Below are positions 1 to 10,871 of a stretch of 64,000 nucleotides of DNA, piece after piece. The notes beneath the pieces were generated by a model, which was not told where the DNA came from, ran no database searches, and worked only from the letters and a program-made list of their open reading frames with translations. A program made the translations under genes and the position numbers. Within the stretch, counting starts at the first letter, position 1. Every line of letters starts with the position of its first letter. Location of the stretch: assembly GCA_963576725.1 (NCBI GenBank), contig OY755239.1, positions 55,577,640-55,641,639 on the forward strand, read 5' to 3'. Source of the DNA: Azorinus chamasolen (Eukaryota; Mollusca; Bivalvia; Cardiida; Solecurtidae).

Positions 1-372
1 CCTCTCCGACTCATCTACATCAATTGCGATGGCAAATACAGTGGTAAATTGCATGTAGTGAGTTGGGTTTTACGTCCAATAGTATTTCAGTTATTTGCAG
101 ACGGCACCCGCATGAGACAAGTTATAGTGCTGCCTCACTGGAATACCCCTGCCACGGTTACATGACAAGGTCACCCCACCCAGTCACATTATCCTGACAC
201 CGGGCTGACCAGTTCTAGAACTACCCTTTTAATGTCGAGCGTAGACAAGGGTTAAATTGCATGTAAAACGTAAACATTAAACAAATTGGATCGACCTATC
301 GCTAGTGTACTCATTGATTGAATTGCAAACAGAGTAACTGTAGAAAAGTAATAAAGGGTACAACAAAAAGAT
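1..372 (-). repeat. Dispersed repeat, inverted relative to 7468-7949
   Basis: Bases 1-55 (CCTCTCCGACT..) and about 245-372 match, as reverse complement, the element at 7468-7949. Bases about 56-244 have no counterpart there, so one copy gained or the other lost about 190 bp. The repeat probably extends left of the window. Confidence 0.65.
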
Positions 373-1250
373 CCGACATCCTCCTTCCGTTTCCGGATTT
401 CAGAGGGCGTCTTGATAGAGTTACTAAGCCTTTCATGTCAGCGTACATGAAAAGAGGGCAGCATGATTGCCATCTGTAATAGGGTTGACAACCAGACATG
501 CAGTAAGTTACCTTTTCTTTTATGAAAGATATAATCAAGAGTATTAAATAGTTTGGATCCTGATAAGGTGCCCAGTGAATAATGTTACTACTTCAGATTC
601 ATTCAAGCTGTTGACTGAATTACAAAGAGCTTGAATCCTGATTAAACAAAGAGTGTCACATTTTGATCTGTACCACTACACATATTCGTAAATTTAAAGA
701 TTTTCAAGAATAGCTCAGGTTTATTTCTGTTTGTTGGATAAATGATTATTTTAGTATTTGGGTACGTACATTAATCTGTAGTTCTTATATATTGATAATC
801 ACAAATTTGCCACTAACATAAAGCGGTGGTCACAACCTGCTGTACTTAAGCTTGCAAGTGTGTACTGTCTATTTGCAAAAACGTGGGCAAAATTTGAGGA
901 TCCGTACGTGGTGAGTACCGCCTCCATTTGGATTTGGGAGCACGCAGACATACCGTAGCACTTTTAGTGCATGAAGAACTTTCGATGTGTTCAAGCTACA
1001 GATTCTCCCCAGTAAGTGTGACGTGTGTGCCTTCTATAGCCAACGAGTGCACAATGCACCGACTCCGCGAGTCGTAAATTTTTCCCATGGTCACTTGCTC
1101 TATGGATGGCGCACTTAGCATGTGTGTGCTGCTCACATGATAAGTGCGTGGTCTGTGCTTACTCAGCACTTCCCCAGTTCTACTGTCCAATGGGCATGCA
1201 GAACTCATGTGAACAGTTCCGCGTAAGCATGTGCTCCGCAGTTACAATGC
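373..1250. other. Unassigned spacer
   Basis: AT-rich to about 780, then more CpG-containing, with no palindromic MITE. A weak F-like phrase (GTTTGGATCCTGATAAGG) occurs near 551. No gene seen. Confidence 0.4.
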
Positions 1251-1448
1251 ATGGATTTCTGCAGTATATATACAAACTCTGAGCCGACAGAAGAGTGCCA
1301 ACATTTCATCTCCAAGATGCAATATAAGAGGACACAGAAGAAGAGGTCTGCTGCATCTGCAGCTCAAAAGGCAGTGGATACGGCCAGAGAGGAGAGGTGG
1401 AGCGAAGAAGGGTCAGATGGCTGCATTGTCTCCCTCTCCCGTATCAAG
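1251..1448 (+). CDS. Possible isolated exon or coding relic, unrecognised
   Basis: Open frame from ATG 1251 running into a consensus donor, ATCAAG/GTAAGTAA, at 1449. The peptide is basic and charged (RTQKKRSAASAAQKAVD, then REERWSEEG). Base composition is unlike the MITE-rich DNA around it. I cannot name a family or find a partner exon. It could be a terminal exon of a gene elsewhere, a transposon-derived coding relic, or chance. Confidence 0.25.
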
Positions 1449-1644
1449 GTAAGTAATATACACATCGTTCTCATGTGCTGCCACTTGAAACTGCTCTTTG
1501 CAGTGGAATGGCAGCATCTTGAGGTAGCAACAGTTGGGACTTCTGGAGAACCTCATTAGGTCGTCCAATATATAACCCTGACATCGGGCGGAAAAACTCA
1601 CGTTCGTCGCACATGCACATACTTACAACATGCGAGTGATTTAG

Positions 1645-1692
1645 GACACCATATCGTGGAGTTAGAATAGTTTTGCACCAAGCCCACGATAT
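1645..1692. repeat. Short inverted repeat with shared core
   Basis: ATATCGTG and CACGATAT bracket a core (GAGTTAGAATAGTTTTGCAC) that also forms one arm of the 76-bp palindrome at 37251-37326. Confidence 0.5.
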
Positions 1693-1699
1693 GTGTGCA

Positions 1700-2040
1700 G
1701 CACATGTAAGTACGGCCTCTGTAAAATAACGTGGCAATTGCACGGAGATCATATGTTGTAAGCACGTACAACTCATTTACTACATGTGCAACATACAATG
1801 CACGCAACCTTTCAGAGCGAGGCGTGGCATGTGGGCCACATACTTAGACCTTGCGCAACTGTGTGGGTGACGTGCATTGACACACTCCCTTCCTGCTCTT
1901 ACCACTCCCTCCCCACATTTTCAGAAAAACGTGGCGGCTGTGGCCTCCCTAAAACATGCTAGGACTAAAAACATGCAGTGGTTTGTGACCGGCCCTTTAA
2001 AATTCTTCACTAGCTGAAAAAATTTTTTTTACTTGTTTTA
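1700..2040. other. Unassigned spacer
   Basis: Mixed-composition sequence with no recognised element or gene. Confidence 0.4.
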
Positions 2041-2067
2041 CCTATTCACACAATTGACTAGTATTTG

Positions 2068-2137
2068 CAAAAAGCTTGGAGCTTGAGGAGATGCCGAATT
2101 GCCCAGCATCTCAACTAGAGCCAAGCTCTTTGCAAAT
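2068..2137. repeat. F-type hairpin, degenerate
   Basis: GCAAAAAGCTTGGAGC pairs imperfectly with GCCAAGCTCTTTGC around GATGCC..AGCATC. Confidence 0.5.
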
Positions 2138-2156
2138 TATGCTGGTCAGGATGTGC

Positions 2157-2384
2157 TTAATCCATTCCCTCATATTGACATCTTTAGATGCTTCTGTAAA
2201 AGACACTTTTTGAAACCATTGTGATAAACAGAGCATTTGCTCCATAGGACCAAATTCTCTATTTATCACAATGGTTTCAAAACTACACAATTCCAATTTT
2301 TTTCTTTTCTCTAGTAAATTCTCCTTTTTGTTGGTTTATTCAAAGAGATTGGGTTTAAAAATAGCACATGAGGCAATGGGATTA
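2157..2384. mobile_element. B MITE
   Basis: TTAATCCATTCCCTC to CAATGGGATTAA; hairpin apex decayed to TGCTCCATAGGACC. Confidence 0.8.
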
Positions 2385-2480
2385 ATCCTTTACTCCATTA
2401 ATACGCCTTTCTATGCATTTGTAAACAGAATAGACTCAGATCAGACAGCTCCTATATCTTACAGTGGATTATGGGAACAT
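2381..2480. mobile_element. A2 MITE fragment
   Basis: One end plus a half hairpin; stops abruptly after CAGCTCCTATA. Confidence 0.65.
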
Positions 2481-2624
2481 TGATTCCATTCTCTGTTTCT
2501 GATGTAGCTGCCCAGGTCTGGATCTTCATTGGTCACGTCGGCCTCAAGAACACAATTATTTATTATTATCTCAAAATACATTTTCCCTCCATTGCTTTCA
2601 AAAAACTGTGCCTGTGTCTAAAAC

Positions 2625-2690
2625 AGTTTTGATCCTGATGAGATGACATATCACACCACATCCCATCTGGATCCAAACCCTCTGCAAATA
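2625..2690. repeat. F-type hairpin
   Basis: GATCCTGATGAGATG pairs with CATCTGGATCC. It has the same T/A arm mismatch as the intact F copy at 21205. Confidence 0.55.
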
Positions 2691-2709
2691 TCATCACAAA
2701 CTGGTTCAT

Positions 2710-3028
2710 CCCTTTCCTTTAAGTATACATGTTTTAACGCATTTGCAAAAAGAGTAGACCCAGATCAGATGGCTCCTATAGGAGCCATCTGATCAGGGTA
2801 AAGTAAAGTACCTAGGTATAGTCTACTTTCAGTCCAAATGACCGCTCAGCCGACTTCATTTCAGGGTCTACTTTGTTTGCTAATGGAATTTGAAAGATCT
2901 GTTTCTTTACTTTCTACAATGGTTACATTATGTCCCACATTCAATATTTCATTATAACTTATAATTTTCCCATGAATATTCAGTAGGTATTGGAATTTGG
3001 AACAAATGTAGAACGGGGAAAAGGTTAA
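2710..3028. mobile_element. A1 MITE interrupted by a SINE fragment
   Basis: Right end ..AAAAGGTTAA at 3025; left TIR decayed. The hairpin (apex 2771-2782) is split on its 3' arm by 2799-2866. Confidence 0.8.
2799..2860 (-). mobile_element. 5'-truncated SINE inserted in a MITE hairpin
   Basis: Reverse complement of the tail of the SINE at 47498 (TAGTCTACTTTCAGTCC.., ..CGCTCAGCCGAC). Flanked by TCAGGG at 2793-2798 and 2861-2866, a target-site duplication. Confidence 0.8.
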
Positions 3029-3041
3029 AGTGTTGAAAGGG

Positions 3042-3292
3042 TTAACCCTTTACTCCATAATAAAGGCTTTTATACGCCTTTGCAAACAGAGTAGACCCAG
3101 ATCAGATGGCTCCTATAGGAGCCATCTGATCAGGGTCTGCTCTGTTTGCTTATTATATGATATAGATATGATTCTATAGTTTCTGTAGCAGTGCCAAGGC
3201 TAAAATTTTCTATCATAAATTAACTAATTAATCTAATAAATATTCATGGTGTCATTTTTTCTTACATGAATATTCATGGGGGAAAGGGTTAA
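3042..3292. mobile_element. A2 MITE, full length (251 bp)
   Basis: TTAA at both ends; intact hairpin with apex GATGGCTCCTATAGGAGCC near 3104-3122; CATGAATATTCATG near the right end. Confidence 0.9.
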
Positions 3293-3297
3293 GAAGG

Positions 3298-3647
3298 TTA
3301 AACCTTTGAATGCTACTATTTCAAAATGGAATGGTCCATCATCATTAAACAGTACAGTCCATTCAGGATATAAATGATGAACAGTGCAGACCCTGATCAG
3401 TGGGCTCCTCTAGGAGCCCTCTGTTCAGGGTCAACACTGTTTACAAAGGCTGGTATACTTATTTCACATCAGTATTGAACTTTGATGTCCACTAAGTATG
3501 AAAGGCCTAACCTAGCTACATGTATATATGATTTCGAATGACAAACAGTGTAGACCCTGATCAGAGGACTCCTCTAGGAGCCCTCTGATCTGGGTCTGCA
3601 CTGTTTGCCAATGACAGTGCTAGCGTGTGTCAGGTTGAAAGGGTTAA
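3298..3647. mobile_element. E MITE with two hairpins
   Basis: TTAAACCTTTG to AAAGGGTTAA. Hairpins at about 3388-3445 and 3541-3609, both with CTCCTCTAGGAG apexes. Confidence 0.75.
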
Positions 3648-3764
3648 GATTACCACAATAGGGTGATTTATACTGATACTACATTACTGACCCATTACTC
3701 TAACCATGTGTGACCAGAAGAATACTGAACTCAGACCACTATGTTATCCATAAATTTATGATTT

Positions 3765-3836
3765 TCTCCCCGCACAGCTTGGATCCAGATGAGACAAGAA
3801 GTCACCTAGCTATTCATCTGTATCCAAACTGTTTGA
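3765..3836. repeat. F-type hairpin
   Basis: GCTTGGATCCAGATGAGA pairs with TCATCTGTATCCAAACTG. Confidence 0.55.
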
Positions 3837-3944
3837 CACCCTCATAATATATTTTGATATTCAGATATCCAGACACTACAGCTAAAGCAAAGTAACTTTG
3901 TTTCACAGAGTACTTTGACTGCAAGAAAAATTTAGTGTACGGGC

Positions 3945-4093
3945 ATTTGCAAATACTTGTAGTGTAGACCCAGATCAGAGCGCTTCCAGGGGATCTGCAC
4001 TGTTTGTCATTATACCCTATCATACTGAATTGACTCTATTGTTGAGTAATGATGGATCATTCCACTATGCAAATTCAGCATTGAAAGGGTTGG
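3945..4093. mobile_element. E MITE fragment
   Basis: Half-decayed hairpin (GTGTAGACCCAGATCAGAG) followed by the family's CATTATACC..TTGAAAGGGTT right end. Confidence 0.6.
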
Positions 4094-4229
4094 AGGTAAA
4101 GTATACATGCACAGCTGCTTGGGGGCAGAAACACATTATCACAGCCCATTATCAGACCATTTGGACAAACTTTCACTTGTATATGATGGTCGATGTTAAA
4201 TAGCGACAATTACATGTAATAATATATAT

Positions 4230-4436
4230 ATAAATTATCTCTTTCAAACCGAGACACATATATAGTCATTTGCAAACAGTGAAGAACCAGTTCAGGAGCT
4301 CCTAGAGGAGCCCTCTGATCTGAATCTGCACTGTTTGTCATTCAAAAATCTTCTAGCAAGTTTACACCTTTCTTACTGAGTGGACTCTACAAAGAAACAC
4401 TGATGGGTCATTCTACTCTGATAATTAAGGGTTGAC
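4230..4436. mobile_element. E MITE
   Basis: Hairpin around AGCTCCTAGAGGAGCCC near 4298; right end AATTAAGGGTTGA. Confidence 0.6.
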
Positions 4437-4439
4437 TGG

Positions 4440-5018
4440 ATAGTAGAAGTGAACTCTTTGCATGCTACTAACAAAATTGTGATTACTGATACAATGCGTT
4501 TGGATCCAAACATTGAGTACAGGGTGTTCCAAAAAGAACAGAACTCTGGAACAAATGTGTATTTTAACCATTGTAATTGGACACTTTAAAATATAAATAT
4601 TTAGTTTTGTAGATATGTCATTTGTGCATATTTCTGCCAAATTTCTCTAAAAATATGCATTTGTTTTAAAGATATGAGTATTTTAATGATTGCACCAAAA
4701 ATCTGTTTTAACATGCTATACGTACATTGCATAGTCCATGCCTTTATCAAGTTAATATTGAGTTTTGTATGCTTTCTTTTAAGTGCTGATATCTTACAAC
4801 CCATTGAATATGTTTGGACAAAATTTAGATAATATATGGCAAAATGCTGTCTCTACTAAGCTACATGTATATAAACATTTAATCTAAGTTAGCAATATTG
4901 ACAGAAATAGAATAACTTGCATAATTATCTTAATCCCAGGTTCCGGGTTTTTTGGGACACCCTGTATAACTCAATGAGTTATGTCAGGATCTAAACTGTA
5001 TCACACTTTGTTTTGGAA
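4440..5018. mobile_element. F element split by a mariner-like MITE
   Basis: Arms GTTTGGATCCAAACATTGAG (4498-4517) and CTCAATGAGTTATGTCAGG lie either side of 4520-4964. Confidence 0.6.
4520..4964. mobile_element. Mariner/IS630-like MITE in an F element
   Basis: Ends CAGGGTGTTCCAAAAAG and (complement) CAGGGTGTCCCAAAAAAC, flanked by TA on both sides. 445 bp, AT-rich, no transposase frame. Confidence 0.75.
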
Positions 5019-5072
5019 TAAGTGGAATAGTGTACATAGTAAACGTGTGCCCTAACTTCCAATTTATTACAA

Positions 5073-5178
5073 ATTAGTTATAGAGCATTTGCCCCGCCTA
5101 TAGGAGCAAATGCTCTATTCATCATAATGGTTTCACAAAGTGACATTTACAGAAGCGTCAAAAGGCGGGAATGGGTTA
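5073..5178. mobile_element. B MITE, left part missing
   Basis: Hairpin GAGCATTTGCCCC/GGAGCAAATGCTC, then GCGTCAAAAGG and GGAATGGGTTAA. Confidence 0.7.
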
Positions 5179-5207
5179 AAACAAATATTATTATCACTCT
5201 TTACCAC

Positions 5208-5330
5208 AAATGGCAACTTAATGCAGGGTGAAAGTCATGCAGTAAGCTCCTCTAGGAGCTTTCTGCATGACTTTCTCCCTGCATTAACCAGCCACCTGCC
5301 TAAAAACTTCTCAATTCTTCATTACTAATT
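5208..5330. mobile_element. C2 MITE core
   Basis: Arms AATGCAGGGTGAAAGTCATG and CATGACTTTCTCCCTGCATT around GCTCCTCTAGGAGC; outer ends lost. Confidence 0.65.
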
Positions 5331-5457
5331 GCGAACTACACGTATCAAATGTTTACTGCACATATATATATACAGATGGATGGCTGTAAAGGTAGGACAA
5401 GGGTATAAACCCATATGCATACTTCAAATGTGGGGGTAAAAATTAAGCAAATCCACT

Positions 5458-5703
5458 TTAACCCTTTACCTCGTGAATATTCATATAAGAAATAATGACA
5501 TCATGAAAATTTATTAACAGAATCTTCATAATGGCATATGGACATAGGAGTTGTGGTCTAGTGTCTACGTTATCGGGCAGAAACTGTAAAAGCAGATCTA
5601 TATAATTCCATTAGCAAACAGAGCAGACCCCTATCTGAGACAGCTCCTACAGGAGCCATCTGAACTGTGTCTGCACTGTTCGCCAAGGTATGGAAAGGGT
5701 TAC
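5458..5703. mobile_element. A2 MITE
   Basis: TTAACCCTTTACC to GGAAAGGGTTA; hairpin degraded on both arms (GACAGCTCCTACAGGAGCC). Confidence 0.8.
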
Positions 5704-5750
5704 AAGTTATTAACTAAGGAGACAATGAAAACTTGGCAGAAAACAATTAC

Positions 5751-5996
5751 TTAACCCTCTCCCTGTTGAAATAATGACATCATGAATATTTATAAGCTGA
5801 ATTTTTGTAATTGCATAAAATGTGCATACAATTATATTGAATTTTATGGTATTGGTAAAACTAGTGAGTCAGATCTATTATAATCGCAAGTAAACAGAGT
5901 AGACCCAGATCAGACGGCTCCTATATGAGCTGTCTGATCTGGGTATTCTCTGTGTGCAAAGGCATGAAAAAGAGTTTATATGAAGGAAAGGGTTAA
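5751..5996. mobile_element. A1 MITE, full length
   Basis: TTAACCCTCTCCC to GGAAAGGGTTAA. One arm reads GACGGCTCC, the other GAGCTGTC, so the arms are unequal here. Confidence 0.85.
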
Positions 5997-6207
5997 ACAT
6001 GCAAACAGCAAGCTTATTATAAACCAGATTTTACTCAGCTGTCTGTTATCTGCTTCAATATGTTCTTGTCTACAAATCATGCAACCGCTTATTTCCTCTT
6101 TCATTCACCACTGGTCAACATTTGGACCCAGTCAGCTCATTATTAACTTCCTCATTTGGCACTCAGGATGATCATTAACTTATCTTGCTATCCATGACCG
6201 CACTAGC

Positions 6208-6282
6208 ATTTATTAACAGCTTGGATCCAGATGGGACGCCAAGTAACTCCTCATCTCATCAGGATCCAAGCTGTTTGACACT
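6208..6282. repeat. F-type hairpin
   Basis: AACAGCTTGGATCCAGATG pairs with CATCAGGATCCAAGCTGTT; retains the A/T arm mismatch. Confidence 0.6.
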
Positions 6283-6384
6283 TAGTCAACAATCTCCCGA
6301 AATCTTAACTGAATCAGACATGGTCAAAACTGACCAGATCCAAAATTTTAACAGACATAATTTGTTTTAACAGCAGGATAAGGG

Positions 6385-6619
6385 TTAACATATTCCCTCA
6401 TAGGTTATTTTTAGACCCAATGTCTTTGAATAAATCTACTGAAAAGGAGCATTCACTAGAGAAAAGGAAAATGTTAGAGATGTGTGGTATTGATACCATT
6501 GTGACAAAAAGAGCATTTGCTCCTATGGAGCAAATGCTCTATTTATCACAATGGTTTCAAGATCGAAGTGACTATTACAGAGGCGTACTGAAAGGCGTAT
6601 TTATGGAGGAAAGGGTTAA
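6385..6619. mobile_element. B MITE, full length (235 bp)
   Basis: TTAACATATTCCCTC to GGAAAGGGTTAA; apex TTGCTCCTATGGAGCAA. Confidence 0.88.
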
Positions 6620-6930
6620 TGAAAATTCATACTAGAAACAGTCAGCCTTGTACATGGGTCATGTGACTGTTTTGTCATGCTTCAAATTAGGCTTGATAAA
6701 GACTGAGAGAATCCAGATAGATGTTACTGTGTGTGCATTGTGAGATAGATATTACTGTGTGTGCATTAGCTCACAATGACATACTAATTAAAGCTATCAG
6801 GAACATATCTCACATATCTTAATTACTCTGTCTGCATGCTAGCAGTTATGCAAAAAAAAATTCAACCAGATATAATTAAAGTAATTAAACTCCGGATAGG
6901 TACATATAAGTCACATGTATACTGTATTCA
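6620..6930. other. Unassigned spacer with short tandem
   Basis: A phrase of about 30 bp (ATAGATRTTACTGTGTGTGC) occurs twice in tandem near 6716-6770. No gene seen. Confidence 0.4.
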
Positions 6931-6933
6931 GGT

Positions 6934-7012
6934 GGTAGCTTAATGCAGGTCAAAAGTAATGCAGAAAACTCCTTTTTGCCTTAAGGAGCTTTCTGCATTA
7001 CTTTTTCTCTGT
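6934..7012. mobile_element. C3 MITE core
   Basis: GGTGGTAGCTTAATGCAGG and GGAGCTTTCTGCATTAC around a decayed apex. Confidence 0.6.
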
Positions 7013-7030
7013 GACTCCAAAAATGATTGC

Positions 7031-7269
7031 TTAACCCTTTCCCTCATATAAACATGTTTTCACGCATTTGCAAACAGAGTAGACCCAGATCAGACGGCTC
7101 CTAGAATAATAGAATTTCATAGATCCTAATAGAATTTCATAGATCCGTATCTTTGCTTTCTGAAATGTCTACATTATTCCACCTTCCATTTTTCTTTATA
7201 ACTATTATGTCAATGAATATTCAGTAGGTATTGTAATTTGGAATAAATATAGAACAGGGAAAGGGTTAA
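7031..7269. mobile_element. A1 MITE with collapsed hairpin
   Basis: Perfect ends; after GACGGCTCCTAGAATA the second arm is replaced by a duplicated AATAGAATTTCATAGATCC. Confidence 0.85.
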
Positions 7270-7289
7270 CCCTTTTCTCCATAGATATA

Positions 7290-8049
7290 CAGTTGAACTT
7301 TGATATCTAGAACTCGGTTAACTCGAACTAAAATTTCAGTCCTTCCATAACTTACAATTCAGAATTGCTCTAAAATGTATTATTATGAATATCTAGAAAC
7401 ATATGTGACATCCTAATGCAGCAGCTTTCAGCATTACTTTAGACCTGCATTAAGCTGTGAACTTGAGGATAACGTCGAATATTTGTACTATCTCGTTTTT
7501 GTCGTACCCTTTATTACTTTTCTACAGTTACTCTGTCTGCAGCTCAATCATTGAGTTACACTAACAATAGGTGGATACAGTTGTTTCACTTAAATATGTT
7601 TTCGTTTTACATGCCTTTTACCACTGTATTTGCCATCGCGGTTGTTGTAGATTAGTCGGAGAGGGGATACATTTATTAATTACACTGTTTGTATTTTAGG
7701 GTGGGGATGGAATACTGGGTTAAGTATGAGGCTGGGTGCCCCTAAACCGGTTTAAACCCCCAGTGACATTTGTCACTGACCGTTCCAAGGTGGTACCTTT
7801 ATCATCCCCCTATTGTTTGTTTGTTATGTCTTTGTGCGTCACTTTTTGTCTTTTACATACATGTACATTTGCTGTTTTTCGTTGTGGTGCTGTTTGGGCA
7901 GTTGTGTGTTTTGTATGCGGTGTTTCCTGCATGACTTTTACATGTACTTTTGAGAAATTGTTTAAATTGGAAATCGGATAACTCGAACCTCTGTTATCTC
8001 AAACTAATTTGAATGGTCCCTTCAAGTTCGAGATATCAAAGTTTAACTG
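7290..8049. mobile_element. C4 MITE interrupted by a 480-bp element
   Basis: TA-CAGTTGAACTTTGATATC at left, GAGATATCAAAGTTTAACTG-TA at right. It contains TTTCAGCATTACTTTAGACC core sequence. Confidence 0.75.
7468..7949 (+). mobile_element. Dispersed element nested in C4
   Basis: Flanked by TTGAG at 7463-7467 and 7950-7954. Includes the phrase CCCCTAAACCGGTTTAAACC. Its first 200 bp match 1-372 in inverse orientation. Confidence 0.65.
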
Positions 8050-8055
8050 TACCGT

Positions 8056-9667
8056 TTAACCCTTTCCCTGTTCTTTATTTATTCCAAATTTCAATACCTA
8101 CTGAATATTCATTGACGAAATATTTATAATGAAATATGGAACATAGAACATTGTAGCCTTTTTGAAAGTATAGGAACAGAACTATCAAATTCCATTAGCA
8201 AACAGAGCAGACCCTGATCAGACGGCTCCTATAGGAGCCGTCTGATCTGGGTCTACTCTGTTTGCAGATGCATGAAAACATGTTTATACAAGAGGGCCAA
8301 GATGGCCCTTAATCGCTCACCTGAATACCATAGATTTAAGATTTTTGCTGGGTAGCCCATGGTTAGGGTCAATATTGACCTTGGGGGCAATATATGAACA
8401 ATGTTGATAGTGGATCTTGAGCAGTGAATCATGAGCAGTGGTTCTGCAGAACAAGAGTTTCAAAAATTTAGTCTATTGATTTGATCAAGACAATGATTCT
8501 GACCAATGAAGATTGGGCTAAAATGTGCCCTCTAAAGTATTTTTTCAAAGATTTAACCTAGTGACCTACTTTTTATTCCCACCCAACCCATGATCACACT
8601 CAACCTTGATATCACCAAGACAAACACTCTGAGAAAGTTTGAGGAAGACAGGGCTAAAAATGTGGCCACTGGAGTGTAAACTAGATTTCTCTAAGATATG
8701 ACCCACTGACCTACTTTTTGACCTCACATAACCCACTTTCAAACTTGTCCAAGATTTTTATAAGGACAATCATTCTGACCAATTTTCATGAAGATTTGGC
8801 TATAAATGTAACCTCTAGAGTGTTCACAAGGTTTTCCTACTATTTGACCTAGTGACCTAGTTTTTAACCCCACATAACCCACTTTCAAACTCGTCCAAGA
8901 TTTTATCAAGACAATCATTATGACTAAGTTTCATGAAGATTGGACAAAAAACGTGACCACTAGAGTGTTCACAAGGTTTTTCTACTGTTTGACCTAGTGA
9001 CCTAGTTTTTAACTCCACTTGACCCACTTTCGAACTCGTCCAAGATTTTATCAAGACATTCATTCTGACCAAGTTTCATGAAGATTGGACTAAAATTGTG
9101 ACCACTAGAGTGTTCACAAGGTTTTTCTACTGTTTGACCTAGTGACCAAGTTTTTAACTCTACTTGACCCACTTTTGAACACGTCCAAGATTTTATCAAG
9201 ACATTTATTCTGACCAAGTTTCATGAAGATTGGACTAAAATTGTGACCACTAGAGTGTTCACAAGGTTTTTCTACTGTTTGACCTAGTGACCTAGTTTTT
9301 TACCCAACATGACCCATTTTTCAAATTCCTCCGAGATTTTATCAAGACAATCATTCTGACCAAGTTTCATGAAAATTGGGCTAAAAATGTGACCTGTAGA
9401 GGGTTCACAAGGTTTTCCTACTATTTGACCTAGTGACCTAGTTTTTAACCCAACTTGACCCACTTTCGAACTTGTCCGAGATTTTATCAAGACATTCATT
9501 CTGACCAAGTTTCATGAAGATTGGACTACAATTGTGACCACTACAGTGTTCACAAGCAAATTGTTGACGACGGACGACGCACGACGGACGCCGGACGCCG
9601 GACATTCAAGTATCCCAAAAGCTCATCCTGAGCTTTGCTCAGGTGAGCTAATAAGGGAAAGGGTTAA
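8056..9667. mobile_element. A1 MITE split by a pearl/Helentron-like element
   Basis: Left part 8056-8288 with intact hairpin (apex GGCTCCTATAGGAGCC about 8225); right end ATAAGGGAAAGGGTTAA resumes at about 9651. Confidence 0.88.
8289..9652 (+). mobile_element. Pearl/HINE-like non-autonomous Helentron
   Basis: Starts CAAGAGGGCC-AAGAT-GGCCCTT (hairpin) and ends with hairpin CCTGAGC-TTT-GCTCAGG then TGAGCTAA. The interior is a tandem array of a 145-bp unit (about 8740-9545; one period separates the copies ending at 9072 and 9217) with phrases GACCTAGTGACCTAG and TTTATCAAGACATTC. No coding capacity. Confidence 0.7.
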
Positions 9668-10036
9668 CCCTTTCCCTATTCTGTATTTATTCCAAATTTC
9701 AATGCCTACTGAATATTCATGGACAAATTTAATAGTTAGAATGAAATATGGAACATTGTAGCCTAGAAACTAAAAGAAGCATATCTATCAAACTCCATTA
9801 GCATACAGAGCAGACTCCTGCAGGAGCTATCTAATCTGGGTCTACTCTGTTTGCAAATGTGTGAATAGTTTTTGTAAAAGCAAAAAATTCCTTTGAAAGT
9901 TAACACTATAAACAAATAGCGGTCACAATAGCTCATCCTGAGCCCAAATTGGCTCAGGTGAGCTAAAAATCAGCTAATAAATAATTATGATGTCATTATT
10001 TCTTACAATACATGAATATTGAATAGGGAAGGGTTA
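9664..10036. mobile_element. A1 MITE with nested Helentron tail fragment
   Basis: Left TIR and hairpin at 9664-9867; AATAGCTCATCCTGAGC..GCTCAGGTGAGCTAA at about 9908-9965 is a Helentron 3' hairpin; then ATGATGTCATTATTTC and AGGGAAGGGTTA. Confidence 0.7.
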
Positions 10037-10039
10037 TTT

Positions 10040-10261
10040 TCAAATTTCAGTACCTACTGATTATTCATGGACAAAATAGTTATAATGAAATATGTAAGAT
10101 GGAGCATTGTAGCCATTTTAGAAACTAGAGACGCGGGTCTATCAAATTTCATTAGCAAACAGAGTAGACCCTGATCAAACGGCTCCTCTAGGAGCCGTCT
10201 GATCTGGGTCTACTCTGTTTGCAAATGCGTGAAAACACGTTTGTATGAGGGAAAGGGTTAA
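10040..10261. mobile_element. A1 MITE
   Basis: Left TIR decayed; hairpin apex CGGCTCCTCTAGGAGCCG intact; ends GAGGGAAAGGGTTAA. Confidence 0.85.
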
Positions 10262-10640
10262 TATGCTAAATAACTGGTGCTTTTAGTATTACATGTATTT
10301 GTGATTTTCTCAGGTCTGTTAATGGAAATGTTCTCACAGGAGCACACTATCATGTTTGTAAGAATTTAGTTTATTTAACTTTGCTTGCACTTCAAGTTAT
10401 AACAAATAAATTATAATCTAAATAGAGCTAGTATTTGGTGAATTAGTTTCGTAATAATTTGAGTTGAAACATTTAGCGTTTAGCATTAAGAATATAGAAT
10501 GAAGAATATAGAATAAAGCATGTAGAATAAGGCGTGTAGCTTCTGAGAACTATATTTTGACCCAATTACCGCTCCATAGTTTTGAGGGCCTCAAGGTAGA
10601 TTAATCATTCTGACTAAATGAGCTACCCTCGTTAAATAAA
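10262..10640. other. Spacer ending in a retroposon 3' tail
   Basis: No gene. The last 100 bp (..GCTACCCTCGTTAAATAAAG) read like a LINE/SINE 3' end leading into the ATTC microsatellite. Confidence 0.4.
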
Positions 10641-10645
10641 GTCTT

Positions 10646-10719
10646 TCATTCATTTTCATTTCATTCATTCATTAATTCATTCATTCATTTCATTTCATTC
10701 ATTCATTCATTCATTCATC
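10646..10719. repeat. (CATT)n microsatellite
   Basis: Imperfect CATT/CATTT repeats directly after GTTAAATAAAGTCTTT. Confidence 0.9.
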
Positions 10720-10871
10720 AGTGAATTTGTTGTTTCCGTTGTCAAGTCCCATGGAACATGACATACAAAAGGTGATCCCTGAAAGCCAGTAAATGGAAGA
10801 AAAAAAGTTAAAAACCATTGTCTTTCAGAACTGTGAGCAGTCCACAAAACTTTTGCTAAAGACACTTTTTT

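Noticed and set aside
8857..9508. Tandem related ORFs (LIKSWTSSKVGQVELK)
   Set aside because: Minus-strand reading of the 145-bp core repeat of a pearl-like element.
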